Part shown: one piece after another, positions 8,982 through 17,727 of the stretch
Numbering within the stretch: the first letter of the stretch is position 1
Layout of the letters: every line of letters starts with the position of its first letter
DNA from: Streptomyces sp. NBC_00094
Lineage (GTDB): Bacteria > Actinomycetota > Actinomycetes > Streptomycetales > Streptomycetaceae
NCBI RefSeq assembly: GCF_026343125.1
Contig: NZ_JAPEMB010000001.1
Coordinates: forward strand, 186,001-250,000
Direction of reading: 5' to 3'
DNA length: 64,000 nucleotides
Program-made: the position numbers and the translations under genes
Notes under the pieces: model-generated
What the model was told of the DNA's origin: nothing
The model's input: only the letters and a program-made list of their open reading frames with translations
The model's database searches: none

Positions 8982-10000
8982 CCACGACCACCCCCGCGAC
9001 CGCGGACCCGCGCACCGGTGCGGGCCAGACGGGCGTGCCCCTGCTCAGCGTCCGGGACCTGACGATGACCTTCCCGGGGCGCCGGGCCCGCTCGGCGCCC
9101 GTCCGGGCCGTCGACGGCATCGGCTTCGACGTGGCGGCGGGCGAGACCCTGGGCCTCGTCGGCGAGTCCGGCTGCGGCAAGTCGACGACCGGCCGCATGA
9201 TCGTCCGGCTCCTGGAACCGACCGCCGGCTCCGTCACGTACGACGGCCGCGACATCAGCCATCTGTCCCAGCGGGAGCTCAAGCCGCTCCGCCGGGATCT
9301 GCAGATGGTCTTCCAGGACCCGCACTCCTCCCTCAACCCCCGCCAGACCGTGGCCCGGATCATCTCCGACCCGCTGATGGTGCAGGGGAGTTCGGCGGCC
9401 GACGCCCGCAAGCGGGCCGTGGAGCTGATGGACCTGGTCGGGCTCATCCCGGAGCACATCGACCGCTATCCGCACGAGTTCTCCGGCGGCCAGGCCCAGC
9501 GCATCGGCATCGCCCGCTCCCTGGCCACCAGCCCCAAGCTCGTCGTCGCCGACGAGCCCGTCTCCGCCCTCGACGTCTCCGTCCAGGCGCAGATCGTCAA
9601 CCTGATGGAACGGCTCCAGCGCGAACTGGGGCTCGCCTACCTCTTCATCGCCCACGACCTCTCGGTCGTCAAGCGGGTCTGCGACCGGGTCGCGGTGATG
9701 TACCTCGGCCGGATCGTGGAGATCGGTGTGAAGGAGCGGGTGTACTCGGCTCCCGCCCACCCCTACACGCGCGCGCTGCTGTCCGCCGTACCGCTGCCCG
9801 ACCCGGCGGCCGAGCGGGCCAGGGAGCGGATCACACTGCTCGGCGACCCGCCGAGCCCGGCCTCTCCCCCGCCGGGGTGCACCTTCCACCCTCGGTGTCC
9901 CAAGGCCCAGGACATCTGCCGGACGGAGGCGCCGCTGCTGCGGATCGCCTCCCCCGGTGAGGCCCGGCAGGTCGCCTGCCACTTCCCCGAGGCCTCCTGA
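8978..10000 (+). CDS. ABC importer ATPase, DppF/OppF type
   Basis: A 340-aa ATPase and the last gene of the importer operon. It has Walker A GESGCGKST, signature FSGGQAQRIGIARSLA, Walker B LVVADEPVSALD, and the C-terminal peptide-importer domain with CTFHPRCPKAQDIC. It pairs with the OppD-type protein to drive uptake. A strong hairpin follows the stop by 8 bp. Confidence 0.9.
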   Translation: MTTTTPATADPRTGAGQTGVPLLSVRDLTMTFPGRRARSAPVRAVDGIGFDVAAGETLGLVGESGCGKSTTGRMIVRLLEPTAGSVTYDGRDISHLSQRELKPLRRDLQMVFQDPHSSLNPRQTVARIISDPLMVQGSSAADARKRAVELMDLVGLIPEHIDRYPHEFSGGQAQRIGIARSLATSPKLVVADEPVSALDVSVQAQIVNLMERLQRELGLAYLFIAHDLSVVKRVCDRVAVMYLGRIVEIGVKERVYSAPAHPYTRALLSAVPLPDPAAERARERITLLGDPPSPASPPPGCTFHPRCPKAQDICRTEAPLLRIASPGEARQVACHFPEAS

Positions 10001-10007
10001 ACCCACG

Positions 10008-10043
10008 CATGCCCCGGTCCCGCGCAGGCGGGGCCGGGGCATG
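10008..10043 (+). terminator. Terminator of the importer operon
   Basis: A 16-bp stem (CATGCCCCGGTCCCGC with its complement, one G-T pair) closes a 4-nt loop 8 bp after the last ATPase stop. No T-run follows, as is common in this genus. Confidence 0.8.
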
Positions 10044-10066
10044 AGGTGTGTCCGGGCCGGGGTGTC

Positions 10067-10112
10067 GTCCGGACAGGGGTCTGTCCGGACAGGGGTTCGC
10101 CTGTCCGGACAG
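10067..10112. repeat. Three spaced copies of palindrome GTCCGGAC
   Basis: GTCCGGAC occurs at 10067, 10083 and 10103, the last two as full 12-bp palindromes CTGTCCGGACAG (10081-10092, 10101-10112), each followed by AGG. They sit between convergent genes, directly after the terminator. They could be extra termination hairpins or a protein-binding array; no function can be shown. Confidence 0.5.
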
Positions 10113-10138
10113 GAGTGGTCAGGCCACAGGTCTTCGGG

Positions 10139-11077
10139 CTAGGACGCGGCGAGTGCCGCGGTGTACAGGGCGCCGGCGACGGCGAGGTCCTCCCAGGCCA
10201 TGCCCACGCTCTTGAAGAAGCGCGGGCGGTCCGTCGACGGGGTGCGGCGGCCGGTCACCAGCTCGGCGAGGTTCCCCGCGATGTGGTCCTCCTCGATCGC
10301 CCCCTCGGCCGTGGGGACCAGCAGGTCGCCGGCCTCGCGGAGCGCGGCGGAGCGCGCCTCGACGTACACCTCGGAGCGCGCCACGAGCGCGGTGTCGGTC
10401 TCGCGGGCGTCCGGCTCGTGCGAGCCGACGGCGACGACGGTGGCGCCGGAGGCCACCAGGGCTCCGTCGAAGAGGGGTTCCCGGGCCGTGGTGCAGCAGA
10501 CGACGAGGTCGGCCTTGGCCACGTCGTCGGGTGTGCCGGTACGGGCGAGGGTGCCGAGCGTCCGCGCGTACCCGGCGAGGGCGCGCGCGCCCACCTGGTT
10601 GCGCCCGACGACGATGACCTCGGCGACCTCGCGGACGGCGAGGACGGCCTCCAGGTGTCCGTACGCCTGCGGACCGGTCCCGAACAGGACGAGGCGCAGG
10701 GGCCGGCTCTCCGGCGTCAGATGGTGCACGGCGAGCGCGGAGACGGCCGGGGTGCGCAGCTCGGTGAGGGCGGCGCCGTCGAGGAGGGCGATCGGGCGCA
10801 GGTGCGCGCCGTCGAGCAGCAGGTAGGAGCCGGTGATGCGGGGCAGGCCCGCGGCCGGGTTGGCGGGGGCCACGCCGGCGACCTTCACTCCGGCGTACGG
10901 GCCGAAGGCGGCGGGCATGAGCAGGAGTTCGCCCGCCGGGACGGGGACGGCGGTCCGGGCCGGCGCGGTCTCGGGGTCGAGGCCGGCGCGCAGGACGCCG
11001 GAGAGGACCTTGATCGCCGCCTTCGGGCCGAGGAGGCGCGCCATGGTCGCCGCGTCGATCTGCAGGAGCTCGGTCAC
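10139..11077 (-). CDS. Ornithine cyclodeaminase-family pyrroline-2-carboxylate reductase
   Basis: A 312-aa protein of the ornithine cyclodeaminase/mu-crystallin family with a Rossmann motif (LVLFGTGPQAYGHLEA) and PAVSALAVHHL before it. Family members in proline/hydroxyproline gene sets are NAD(P)H-dependent delta1-pyrroline-2-carboxylate (LhpI-type) reductases. Here it could return the D-proline oxidation product to L-proline. Its GTG start overlaps the epimerase stop by 4 nt, so the two are one operon. True ornithine cyclodeaminase activity is an alternative, but no ornithine genes are nearby. Confidence 0.78.
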   Translation of the reverse strand: MTELLQIDAATMARLLGPKAAIKVLSGVLRAGLDPETAPARTAVPVPAGELLLMPAAFGPYAGVKVAGVAPANPAAGLPRITGSYLLLDGAHLRPIALLDGAALTELRTPAVSALAVHHLTPESRPLRLVLFGTGPQAYGHLEAVLAVREVAEVIVVGRNQVGARALAGYARTLGTLARTGTPDDVAKADLVVCCTTAREPLFDGALVASGATVVAVGSHEPDARETDTALVARSEVYVEARSAALREAGDLLVPTAEGAIEEDHIAGNLAELVTGRRTPSTDRPRFFKSVGMAWEDLAVAGALYTAALAAS

Positions 11078-12120
11078 AGCAGGAACCCCGTCCCCAGGTC
11101 GTCGTGCGCGTCGAGGTGGAAGGTGTGGGTGCCGGTGAGGTGCGCCGAACCGGTGACCTCGGTGACGCCGCCGGGCAGCAGGCGGCCGGTGAACACCGTA
11201 CCGGCCACGGACTCGTGCGTGAGGGTGTCGCCGGGGGCGAGGAGGCCCTCCGCGGCGAGCAGGGCCAGCCGTGCGGAGGTACCGGATCCGCAGGGCGAGC
11301 GGTCGATCTGTCCGTCGGCGAAGACGGTGACGTTGCGCTGGCGGGGGCCGGTGACGGTGCTGTCGGTGCCGGTGTCGGCGGGCTCGGGCAGGTCCTCGTA
11401 CAGGATGACGCCGTACACACCGGAGAGGCGCGGGTCGCCTGCGTGCCGGGTGGCCGGGTGTTCGGCGAGCGCGGTGCGGATCTCCTGGCCGGCGCGAACG
11501 AGCGCGGGGAGCGCCGCCTTTCCGGTGTCGAGGCCGAGGTCGCGGGCGGCGACGGAGGCGTAGCAGGCGCCGGAGTGGGCGAGGTCGACCTCGACGGCTC
11601 CGAAGGAGGTCTTCACCGGGACCTTCCGGGCGGTGACGAAGGTCGGGATGTTGCGGAAGGTGACTCCCGTGGTGCGGCCGCCCGCGCGGTGCACGGTCGC
11701 GGTGACGCGGCCCGAGGGCACGTCGATGCGGACGGCGACGTCGCCGTCGTCGGGGGCGGCGACGCGTCCGCTGTCGACGGCCCAGGCGCCGAGCGCCATG
11801 GTGCCGTGGCCGCACGCGGTGGAGTACCCGTCCTTGTGCCAGAACAGCACGCCGAAGTGGGCGCCGTCGTCGTCGGGCGGCACGACGAAGCCGCCGTACA
11901 TGCCCGCGTGTCCGCGGGGTTCCTGGACGAGGAGGCGGCGCACGTCGTCGAGCGGCCCGCGGCGCGGGTCCGTGGCGGTCCCGCCGGCGCCGATGACGGT
12001 GGCGCGGCGCTCGGCGACGGTGTCGCCGGGGATCGGTGGGAGGTCCTGGTCGACGATCCGGAAGGGTTCGCCTGCGGCGTGGTAGTCGGTGGTGCGCACG
12101 GAGTGCGGGGTGGTGCTCAC
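11074..12120 (-). CDS. Proline racemase-family hydroxyproline 2-epimerase
   Basis: A 348-aa cofactor-independent racemase/epimerase. Both catalytic cysteines are present: Cys103 in STACGHGTMA and Cys277 in SPCGSGTSA. Having two cysteines argues for racemase/epimerase chemistry, not the trans-3-hydroxyproline dehydratase branch, in which one is replaced. It would convert trans-4-hydroxy-L-proline to cis-4-hydroxy-D-proline for the dehydrogenase. The GTG at 12120 has GGAGG 9 nt upstream. The gene lies after the collagenase terminator and is the first gene of a two-gene unit. Confidence 0.85.
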   Translation of the reverse strand: MSTTPHSVRTTDYHAAGEPFRIVDQDLPPIPGDTVAERRATVIGAGGTATDPRRGPLDDVRRLLVQEPRGHAGMYGGFVVPPDDDGAHFGVLFWHKDGYSTACGHGTMALGAWAVDSGRVAAPDDGDVAVRIDVPSGRVTATVHRAGGRTTGVTFRNIPTFVTARKVPVKTSFGAVEVDLAHSGACYASVAARDLGLDTGKAALPALVRAGQEIRTALAEHPATRHAGDPRLSGVYGVILYEDLPEPADTGTDSTVTGPRQRNVTVFADGQIDRSPCGSGTSARLALLAAEGLLAPGDTLTHESVAGTVFTGRLLPGGVTEVTGSAHLTGTHTFHLDAHDDLGTGFLL

Positions 12121-12211
12121 GAGGTACGGCCTCCGGTAAACGGGTTCGGGGGAACGTTCGGTGACGACATTCCCCGACGGCCTCTGAGGAAGGCCGCCGG
12201 GGAAACGGAAG

Positions 12212-12249
12212 CCGGGCCGGCCCCTCCCCCGTGGGTGAGGCCGGCCCGG
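12212..12249 (-). terminator. Terminator after the collagenase gene
   Basis: An 11-bp GC stem (CCGGGCCGGCC with its exact complement) encloses a 16-nt loop and lies 11 bp downstream of the collagenase stop. A second, imperfect stem at about 12171-12202 follows before the epimerase start and may act as a backup. Confidence 0.7.
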
Positions 12250-12260
12250 ACAGCAGGGGA

Positions 12261-14660
12261 TCAGCTGCGCAGGGGACCCTCGCAGTTGAAGCTCGACGTG
12301 CCGGCGACCCGGGAGGGCCAGATGTCGACGGGGCCGAAGGAACAGTTCATGTCGGCGAGGTTGTTGGAGACGGCGCCCGCCCGGTCGAGGATGAAGTAGT
12401 CGACGGTCTCGGACATGTCCTTGAAGACCTTGTCGGAGTTGTTCGCGTCGGACAGGTTGGCGGTGATCCGGCCGGTACAGACGAAGCGGCGCTTGCCGTA
12501 CTCGCCCGCCTCCACGCAGTCGGGGGTGTTGGCGGTGGCGTTGGCGAAGGCGGTCCTGACGGCCGAGACGTCCACGTCGCGCAGGTAGCCGTTGGCCGTG
12601 TACGTGGTGTTCGGCACGTACAGGGTGTCGACCTTGGCGATCTGGGTGTCCAGGAAGCGGTCGTACGCCTGCTGCAGACCGCTGTCGGCGCCGAGCCGCG
12701 AGCGCCAGGAGTCGTACGCGGTCACGTCGTCGTTCCGCAGGTGGGTGTACATCTCGCGGAGCAGCGTCGGGCGCTCGGTCCACAGGAACTCGAAGAAGGT
12801 GCCCGCGTAGTTGTAGAAGCGGAAGCCGTCGCCGCTGTAGGTGGCGCGGAGGATCTGGTTCACGCTCATGCGCGGGCCGCCGCCGGCGGTGTCGTTGATG
12901 ATGCCCCGGACCAGGGACTTGCGGACGGCGATGCCGTTGTCGCGGGTGGCGCCGTCGAAGAACTCGGCCGTGCCCTCGTCCATGGCCGTGGTGCGGTCGC
13001 CCTGGTACCAGGGGCCCTGGCCGAAGGTGCCGGGGACGGCGAAGCGGCCGTTGAGGTAGTGGACGTACTCGTGACGGAAGAGCTCTTCCAGGGTGAGGCT
13101 GGAGTCCTGGGGGACGCGGCGCTGGTACGTGTAGAACGTGGCGCCGTTCTCGATGTAGATGCCGCCGTTGTTCGTGTCGTACGGGGTGATGATCGGGTGG
13201 TAGATCTCGTAGTCGGCGCGGGAGCCGTACAGGACGATGTTCAGGGTGGTGTTGACGTCGCCCGTGAGCGGGGTCTCGGTGCCGATGACGCGGTGGTACT
13301 GCGCCTTGACCTGCTTGCTGGCGTAGTAGAGCTGGTCGACGGTGGCGCGGTCGAGGCCGGTGCGGACCTTGATCTTGCCGCCGTCGTACGTGTACGTGTA
13401 CGGGAAGATCTGCGCCTCGATGTCCGCCTTGCAGACGCCGTACGGCTGGCACGCCTCGAAGTAGTTGAGCCAGGAGACGATCTTCCCCCACTGCTGGCTG
13501 CCGCGGCCGAAGGTCGTCACGGTCTGACCGAGGAGGGGGCCCAGGGCGGCGACGATCTCCGTCTTGAGGGACGCGATCTGGCCGAAGCGGCCGTACTCGC
13601 TGAGGGCGTCACGGGCGACCCAGTCGTTGACGGTGCCCTTCAGGTGGCTGTAGCCCGCGAAGGCCTTGAAGAGGGCGCGGTACGCCGGGTCCGCGGCGGC
13701 GGCGGCCTGGAAGGCGGAGTCGTTGTTGCCCGAGTAGACGCCGAGGTAGTTGACGGAGAGCCCGGCGAGCGCGGCACCCGCCCAGGAGGCGTCCTGGTTG
13801 GTGGCGGGGTGGGACGGGTCCATGGTGGCCAGGACCCGCTTGATCAGGCCGATCTGGGGGGCGCGCAGGCCCGGGCCGCTCGCGGCGTAGAGGGCCTCGC
13901 GCAGGGTCGTCGCGTTGCTCTTGGTGACGTCGAAGGTGCGCGCGGCGGCACCGAAGTCGGTGACGGCCTTGGTGATCGTGCCGACGGTCGCGGCGTCGGT
14001 GACGTCGATCTCGCCGCGGGAGAAGTCGTGGTACACGACGGCGTGAAGGTACGTGAACATCTGCTCCAGGTGGGAGGAGTTGTTCCCGTCATGGGACGCG
14101 GCGAGGCTCGATATGCGACGGGCGACGGCCTGGACGTGGGCGTCGGACATCACGGGGACGAGCCGGGCGTCCCAGGTCCAGACGATGCTGTTCACGCACT
14201 CGACGGTGACCGCGGGGTCGGCGAGGAAGTCCGCGAACGCCTCCGGCGAGAGGCCGGTGACCCCGTTGAGGGTGCAGGGCACGCCCGCCGCGGTGGTGTC
14301 GGCGTCCGCGGCGAGGGAGCGCGCGGCCGTGTCGGCCTTGGCGGTGCTCTTGGCCGTGGTCTTGGTGGCGGCCGTGGTGGTGGCCTTGGCCTTGCCGGCG
14401 ACGCGGCCGTTGGCGAGACCGCCCGGGGCGGGCGCCGGTCCGAAGGTCTTGACGGTGGCGTTGGCGAGGTGGTCGACCTCGTCGAAGGGGTTGGCCTGGG
14501 GCTGGGCCTGCGGTGCTGCCGGGCCCGCCAGCGGGGTCGCCGTGGCGGGCTGGTCGTCCGAACCCGCCGCCGTGACGGCGGACTGGCCGGCGGAGGCCAT
14601 GAGGGTCACCGCGATGGCGGAGGCGAGCAAGGACGAGCGCACGCGTGTCTGGAGAGACAA
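12261..14660 (-). CDS. Secreted M9 family microbial collagenase
   Basis: A 799-aa extracellular zinc metalloprotease. From the TTG at 14660 it has a clear signal peptide (RVRSSLLASAIAVTLMASAGQSAVTAA), an Ala/Thr/Lys-rich linker, the M9 N-terminal activator region (about residues 110-480), and the catalytic domain with HEYVH at about 530-534 and the downstream glutamate in DEGTAEFF near 562. The TTG start has AGGAG 5 nt upstream. A GTG at 14747 would place about 29 residues before the signal peptide and start almost inside the promoter. No PKD or prepeptidase collagen-binding domain is obvious. It shares its promoter with the peptide importer, which makes collagen-type peptides the likely common substrate. 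Confidence 0.88.
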   Translation of the reverse strand: MSLQTRVRSSLLASAIAVTLMASAGQSAVTAAGSDDQPATATPLAGPAAPQAQPQANPFDEVDHLANATVKTFGPAPAPGGLANGRVAGKAKATTTAATKTTAKSTAKADTAARSLAADADTTAAGVPCTLNGVTGLSPEAFADFLADPAVTVECVNSIVWTWDARLVPVMSDAHVQAVARRISSLAASHDGNNSSHLEQMFTYLHAVVYHDFSRGEIDVTDAATVGTITKAVTDFGAAARTFDVTKSNATTLREALYAASGPGLRAPQIGLIKRVLATMDPSHPATNQDASWAGAALAGLSVNYLGVYSGNNDSAFQAAAAADPAYRALFKAFAGYSHLKGTVNDWVARDALSEYGRFGQIASLKTEIVAALGPLLGQTVTTFGRGSQQWGKIVSWLNYFEACQPYGVCKADIEAQIFPYTYTYDGGKIKVRTGLDRATVDQLYYASKQVKAQYHRVIGTETPLTGDVNTTLNIVLYGSRADYEIYHPIITPYDTNNGGIYIENGATFYTYQRRVPQDSSLTLEELFRHEYVHYLNGRFAVPGTFGQGPWYQGDRTTAMDEGTAEFFDGATRDNGIAVRKSLVRGIINDTAGGGPRMSVNQILRATYSGDGFRFYNYAGTFFEFLWTERPTLLREMYTHLRNDDVTAYDSWRSRLGADSGLQQAYDRFLDTQIAKVDTLYVPNTTYTANGYLRDVDVSAVRTAFANATANTPDCVEAGEYGKRRFVCTGRITANLSDANNSDKVFKDMSETVDYFILDRAGAVSNNLADMNCSFGPVDIWPSRVAGTSSFNCEGPLRS

Positions 14661-14751
14661 CAGAACTCCTGCTGTTGAGGGGGGTATGCGCGGGGATGGG
14701 AACAAGAGGTGCTGTGGTTCGCACGGCGTACGGCTGGGGTTCACCACACCG

Positions 14752-14790
14752 TGTGCGCTGTAACATAGTAATGTGAAATTGCACTGACAA
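14752..14790 (-). promoter_or_regulatory. Collagenase promoter, copy 2 of the duplicated promoter/operator
   Basis: On the minus strand TTGTCA (14790-14785), 17 bp and TATGTT (14767-14762) face the collagenase gene, about 100 bp upstream of its TTG start. The 32 bp 14759-14790 equal the importer promoter exactly, and the flanking operator-like palindrome differs at only two positions. The rest of the gap to oleate hydratase (14791-15011) shows nothing else clear. Confidence 0.75.
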
Positions 14791-15011
14791 CCCCTGCGGC
14801 AGCATCAGTTCTCCTGTATGCCTCGACCCCCTCCCGCAAGAGGTGCCAATCCCTCACATTCCGGCCGCTCAAGGCGCCGAGAACATTCCGACCGCCCCTG
14901 CCTCACTCGTTCGGCCGTCCGTCGGGTGCAGCCCGGCCGCCTCCGCGCGTGAATGGAGCGGACCACGCCCTGGCGGAGATCCGCCCGGGGCGCAGCGGTG
15001 GAGGGAGCAGG

Positions 15012-16796
15012 GTGTACTACAGCAGCGGCAACTACGAGGCGTTCGCGCGACCGCGCAAGCCCGCCGGCGCGGACCGGAAGAGCGCCTGGTTCGTCGGCGC
15101 CGGGCTCGCCTCCCTCGCGGGGGCGGCGTTCATGATCCGGGACGGACAGGTCGCGGGGAACCGCATCACGATCCTTGAGCGCCTCGAACTGGCCGGCGGC
15201 GCCCTCGACGGCATCAACGTGCCGAGAAAGGGCTTCGTCATCCGCGGCGGCCGTGAGCTGGAAGACCACATGGAGTGCCTGTGGGACCTCTTCCGGTCAG
15301 TCCCCTCGATCGAGATCGAGGGTGCGTCGGTGCTCGACGAGTTCTACTGGCTCGACAAGGACGACCCGAACTCCTCGCTCCAGCGGGTGACCGAGCGTCA
15401 GGGCCGGGACGCGCACACCGGCGGCCTGTTCACCCTCTCCGACCGGGCGCAGAAGGACCTCGTCAAGCTCTTCCTCGCCACCCGCGAGGAGATGGAGGGG
15501 CGCCGCATCGACGAGGTCGTCGGTGAGGACTTCCTGCGCAGCAACTTCTGGCTGTACTGGCGGACGATGTTCGCCTTCGAGGAGTGGCACAGCGCCCTGG
15601 AGATGAAGCTGTACCTGCACCGCTTCGTCCACCACGTCGGAGGGCTGCCGGACTTCACCGCGCTCAAGTTCACCAAGTACAACCAGTACGAATCGTTCGT
15701 GCTGCCTCTGACGCGCTGGCTCATGGCCCAGGGCGTGACCTTCCGCTTCGAGACGGAGGTCACCGACATCGACTTCGACGTCTCCGCGGAGCGGAAGGTC
15801 GCCACCCGCATCCACTGGATCGAGGGCGGCGCGCCGGGCGGTGTCGACCTCGGCGAGGACGACCTCGTCCTCACGACGATCGGCTCGCTCACGGAGAACT
15901 CCGACAACGGCGACCACCACACCCCCGCCCGACTCGACCGGGGCCCCGCGCCGGCCTGGGACCTGTGGCGCCGCATCGCCCGCCATGACCCCTCCTTCGG
16001 CCGGCCCGAGGTCTTCTGCGAGGACATCCCCGAGAGCAAGTGGGAGTCGGCCACGGTCACCACGCTGGACCCGCGGATCCCCCACTACATCCGGAAGATC
16101 GCCAAACGGGACCCGTTCAGCGGACGGGTGGTCACGGGCGGCATCGTGACCGTCAAGGACTCGGGCTGGCTGCTGAGCTGGACGGTCAACCGGCAACCGC
16201 ACTTCAAGCAGCAGCCGGCCGACCAGATCGTCGTCTGGCTCTACGGCCTCTTCTCCGACCGGCCCGGTGACTACGTGCGGAAGCCGATGCAGGAGTGCAC
16301 CGGCGAGGAGATCACCCAGGAGTGGCTGTACCACCTGGGCGTCCCCGTCGAGGACATCCCGGAGCTCGCGGCGAGCGGCGCCCGGTGCGTGCCCGTGATG
16401 ATGCCGTACGTCACGTCGTTCTTCCTGCCCCGCCGGGCGGGCGACCGGCCCGCCGTGGTGCCCGAGGGAGCGGTCAACTTCGCGTTCATCGGCCAGTTCG
16501 CCGAGACGACCCGGGACACCGTCTTCACGACCGAGTACTCGGTACGCACCGGCATGGAGGCCGTCTACCAGCTCCTCGGCATCGAGCGGGGTGTCCCTGA
16601 GGTCTTCAACTCGACCTACGACGTCCGCAAGCTGCTGGCCGCGATGAGCCGCCTGCGCGACGGCGAGGAGCTGAAGGTCCCGGGCCCCGCGTTCGTACGC
16701 GACCGGCTGCTCCACAGGCTCGACGCGACGGAGATCGGGGAACTGCTCCAGGAGTTCCGGCTCATCCCGGAGGAGTCTCCGCGCGCGGAGAACTGA
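15012..16796 (+). CDS. ohyA: Oleate hydratase
   Basis: A 594-aa FAD-binding fatty-acid double-bond hydratase (MCRA/oleate hydratase family), which adds water to oleate to give 10-hydroxystearate. Visible family segments are WFVGAGLASLAGAAFMIRDG (FAD fold, residues 27-46), GKxxYxR-type N-terminal SGNYEAFARP, FWLYWRTMFAFEEWHSALEMKLY and FAETTRDTVFTTEYSVRTGMEA. Length matches the family. The GTG at 15012 is preceded by GGGAG; an upstream GTG at 14949 would give an unusual N-terminus. It stands alone, divergent from the collagenase. In streptomycetes it is thought to detoxify or modify free unsaturated fatty acids. Confidence 0.92.
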   Translation: MYYSSGNYEAFARPRKPAGADRKSAWFVGAGLASLAGAAFMIRDGQVAGNRITILERLELAGGALDGINVPRKGFVIRGGRELEDHMECLWDLFRSVPSIEIEGASVLDEFYWLDKDDPNSSLQRVTERQGRDAHTGGLFTLSDRAQKDLVKLFLATREEMEGRRIDEVVGEDFLRSNFWLYWRTMFAFEEWHSALEMKLYLHRFVHHVGGLPDFTALKFTKYNQYESFVLPLTRWLMAQGVTFRFETEVTDIDFDVSAERKVATRIHWIEGGAPGGVDLGEDDLVLTTIGSLTENSDNGDHHTPARLDRGPAPAWDLWRRIARHDPSFGRPEVFCEDIPESKWESATVTTLDPRIPHYIRKIAKRDPFSGRVVTGGIVTVKDSGWLLSWTVNRQPHFKQQPADQIVVWLYGLFSDRPGDYVRKPMQECTGEEITQEWLYHLGVPVEDIPELAASGARCVPVMMPYVTSFFLPRRAGDRPAVVPEGAVNFAFIGQFAETTRDTVFTTEYSVRTGMEAVYQLLGIERGVPEVFNSTYDVRKLLAAMSRLRDGEELKVPGPAFVRDRLLHRLDATEIGELLQEFRLIPEESPRAEN

Positions 16797-16875
16797 GGGG
16801 TACGGGGGGACCCGGGGACGCGGCGGGACGGGGCGGGGCCGGAACCGTCCGCCGCGACCGCGACCGCGACCGACC

Positions 16876-16947
16876 GACCACCGGACCACCGGACCACCGG
16901 ACCACCGGACCACCGGACGACCGGACGACCGGACGACCGGACGACCG
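16876..16947. repeat. 8-bp minisatellite, nine units
   Basis: Five GACCACCG units followed by four GACGACCG units, head to tail with no spacers, in the gap between oleate hydratase and thpR. Probably a slippage-generated repeat; no coding frame or regulatory function is evident. Confidence 0.9.
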
Positions 16948-17085
16948 ACCGGACGCATACCCCCGACGCCGCTCCCGTCCGCGCGAACGCATACGCTCGC
17001 TCCCAGGAACGACACGCCGCACTCGATACCCATCAGGTCCGGTGGGAGACGAGGTGCAGACCGCACCGCGAGCGGGGAACGGACG

Positions 17086-17679
17086 ATGACCGAGCACGTG
17101 GACGAAGGCCCCCTGAGCGCGACCGTGCGCGTGTTCATCGCCCTCGCCCCGCCCGACGACGCGAAGGACGAGCTGGCCGACGCGCTGCGCCCCGCCTACG
17201 ACGCGTACCCCCGGATGCGGTGGAACCGCATCGAGGACTGGCACATCACCCTGGCGTTCCTCGGGGAACTCCCGGTCACGGCGGTGCCGCTCCTGCGGCC
17301 GCCTCTCGCGCACCTCGCGGCGACCCACCGACCGCTCGAACTGGCACTGCGCGGCGGCGGGCACTTCGACGATCGGGTGCTGTGGAGCGGGATCGACGGG
17401 GACGTCGACGGACTGCAGCGGCTCGCCACCGACGTACGTACCGTGGTCAAGGAGTGCGGTATCGACTTCCCGGAACGGCCGCTACGCCCCCACCTGACCC
17501 TGGCGCGCGCCCGCCGTGACGACCCGACCAGCGTGGTGACCGTCGCCGACGGGCTCGCCTCGTTCGCCGGCCGCCGATGGCCGACCGAACGCCTCCACCT
17601 CGTCGGCAGCAACTTCGGCCGAGGCCCGGCACCGATCCGCTACCGGGACATCGCGTCCTGGACCTTCGACGGCGCCTGA
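17086..17679 (+). CDS. thpR: RNA 2',3'-cyclic phosphodiesterase (LigT family)
   Basis: A 197-aa 2H phosphoesterase with both HxTx motifs: HITL at residue 53 and HLTL near 134. The family opens 2',3'-cyclic phosphates on RNA ends and historically was called 2'-5' RNA ligase. It starts with FIALAPPDDAKDEL, typical of the N-terminus. Single gene after a short repeat-rich gap; ATG at 17086 with GGAACGGACG upstream. Confidence 0.9.
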   Translation: MTEHVDEGPLSATVRVFIALAPPDDAKDELADALRPAYDAYPRMRWNRIEDWHITLAFLGELPVTAVPLLRPPLAHLAATHRPLELALRGGGHFDDRVLWSGIDGDVDGLQRLATDVRTVVKECGIDFPERPLRPHLTLARARRDDPTSVVTVADGLASFAGRRWPTERLHLVGSNFGRGPAPIRYRDIASWTFDGA

Positions 17680-17727
17680 ACGCCTGACGGCGCGCGACGA
17701 CGCGAAGCACCACTCACCCCCACCCGT

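Noticed and set aside
12231..14678. Very long open frame antisense to the collagenase, and similar long frames opposite other genes (959-2563, 37861-41577, 44950-48783)
   Set aside because: High-GC genes leave complementary and shifted frames open. These translations are Gly/Arg/Val/His-rich without family motifs, while the opposite strand encodes clear proteins.
14661..14747. GTG at 14747 as start of the collagenase
   Set aside because: It would put 29 non-signal residues before the export signal and begin only 12 bp from the promoter; the TTG at 14660 has a good ribosome site and a normal signal peptide.
16876..16947. Protein-coding low-complexity gene over the 8-bp repeat
   Set aside because: An 8-bp unit shifts frame every copy, and no frame has a start or recognisable domain.
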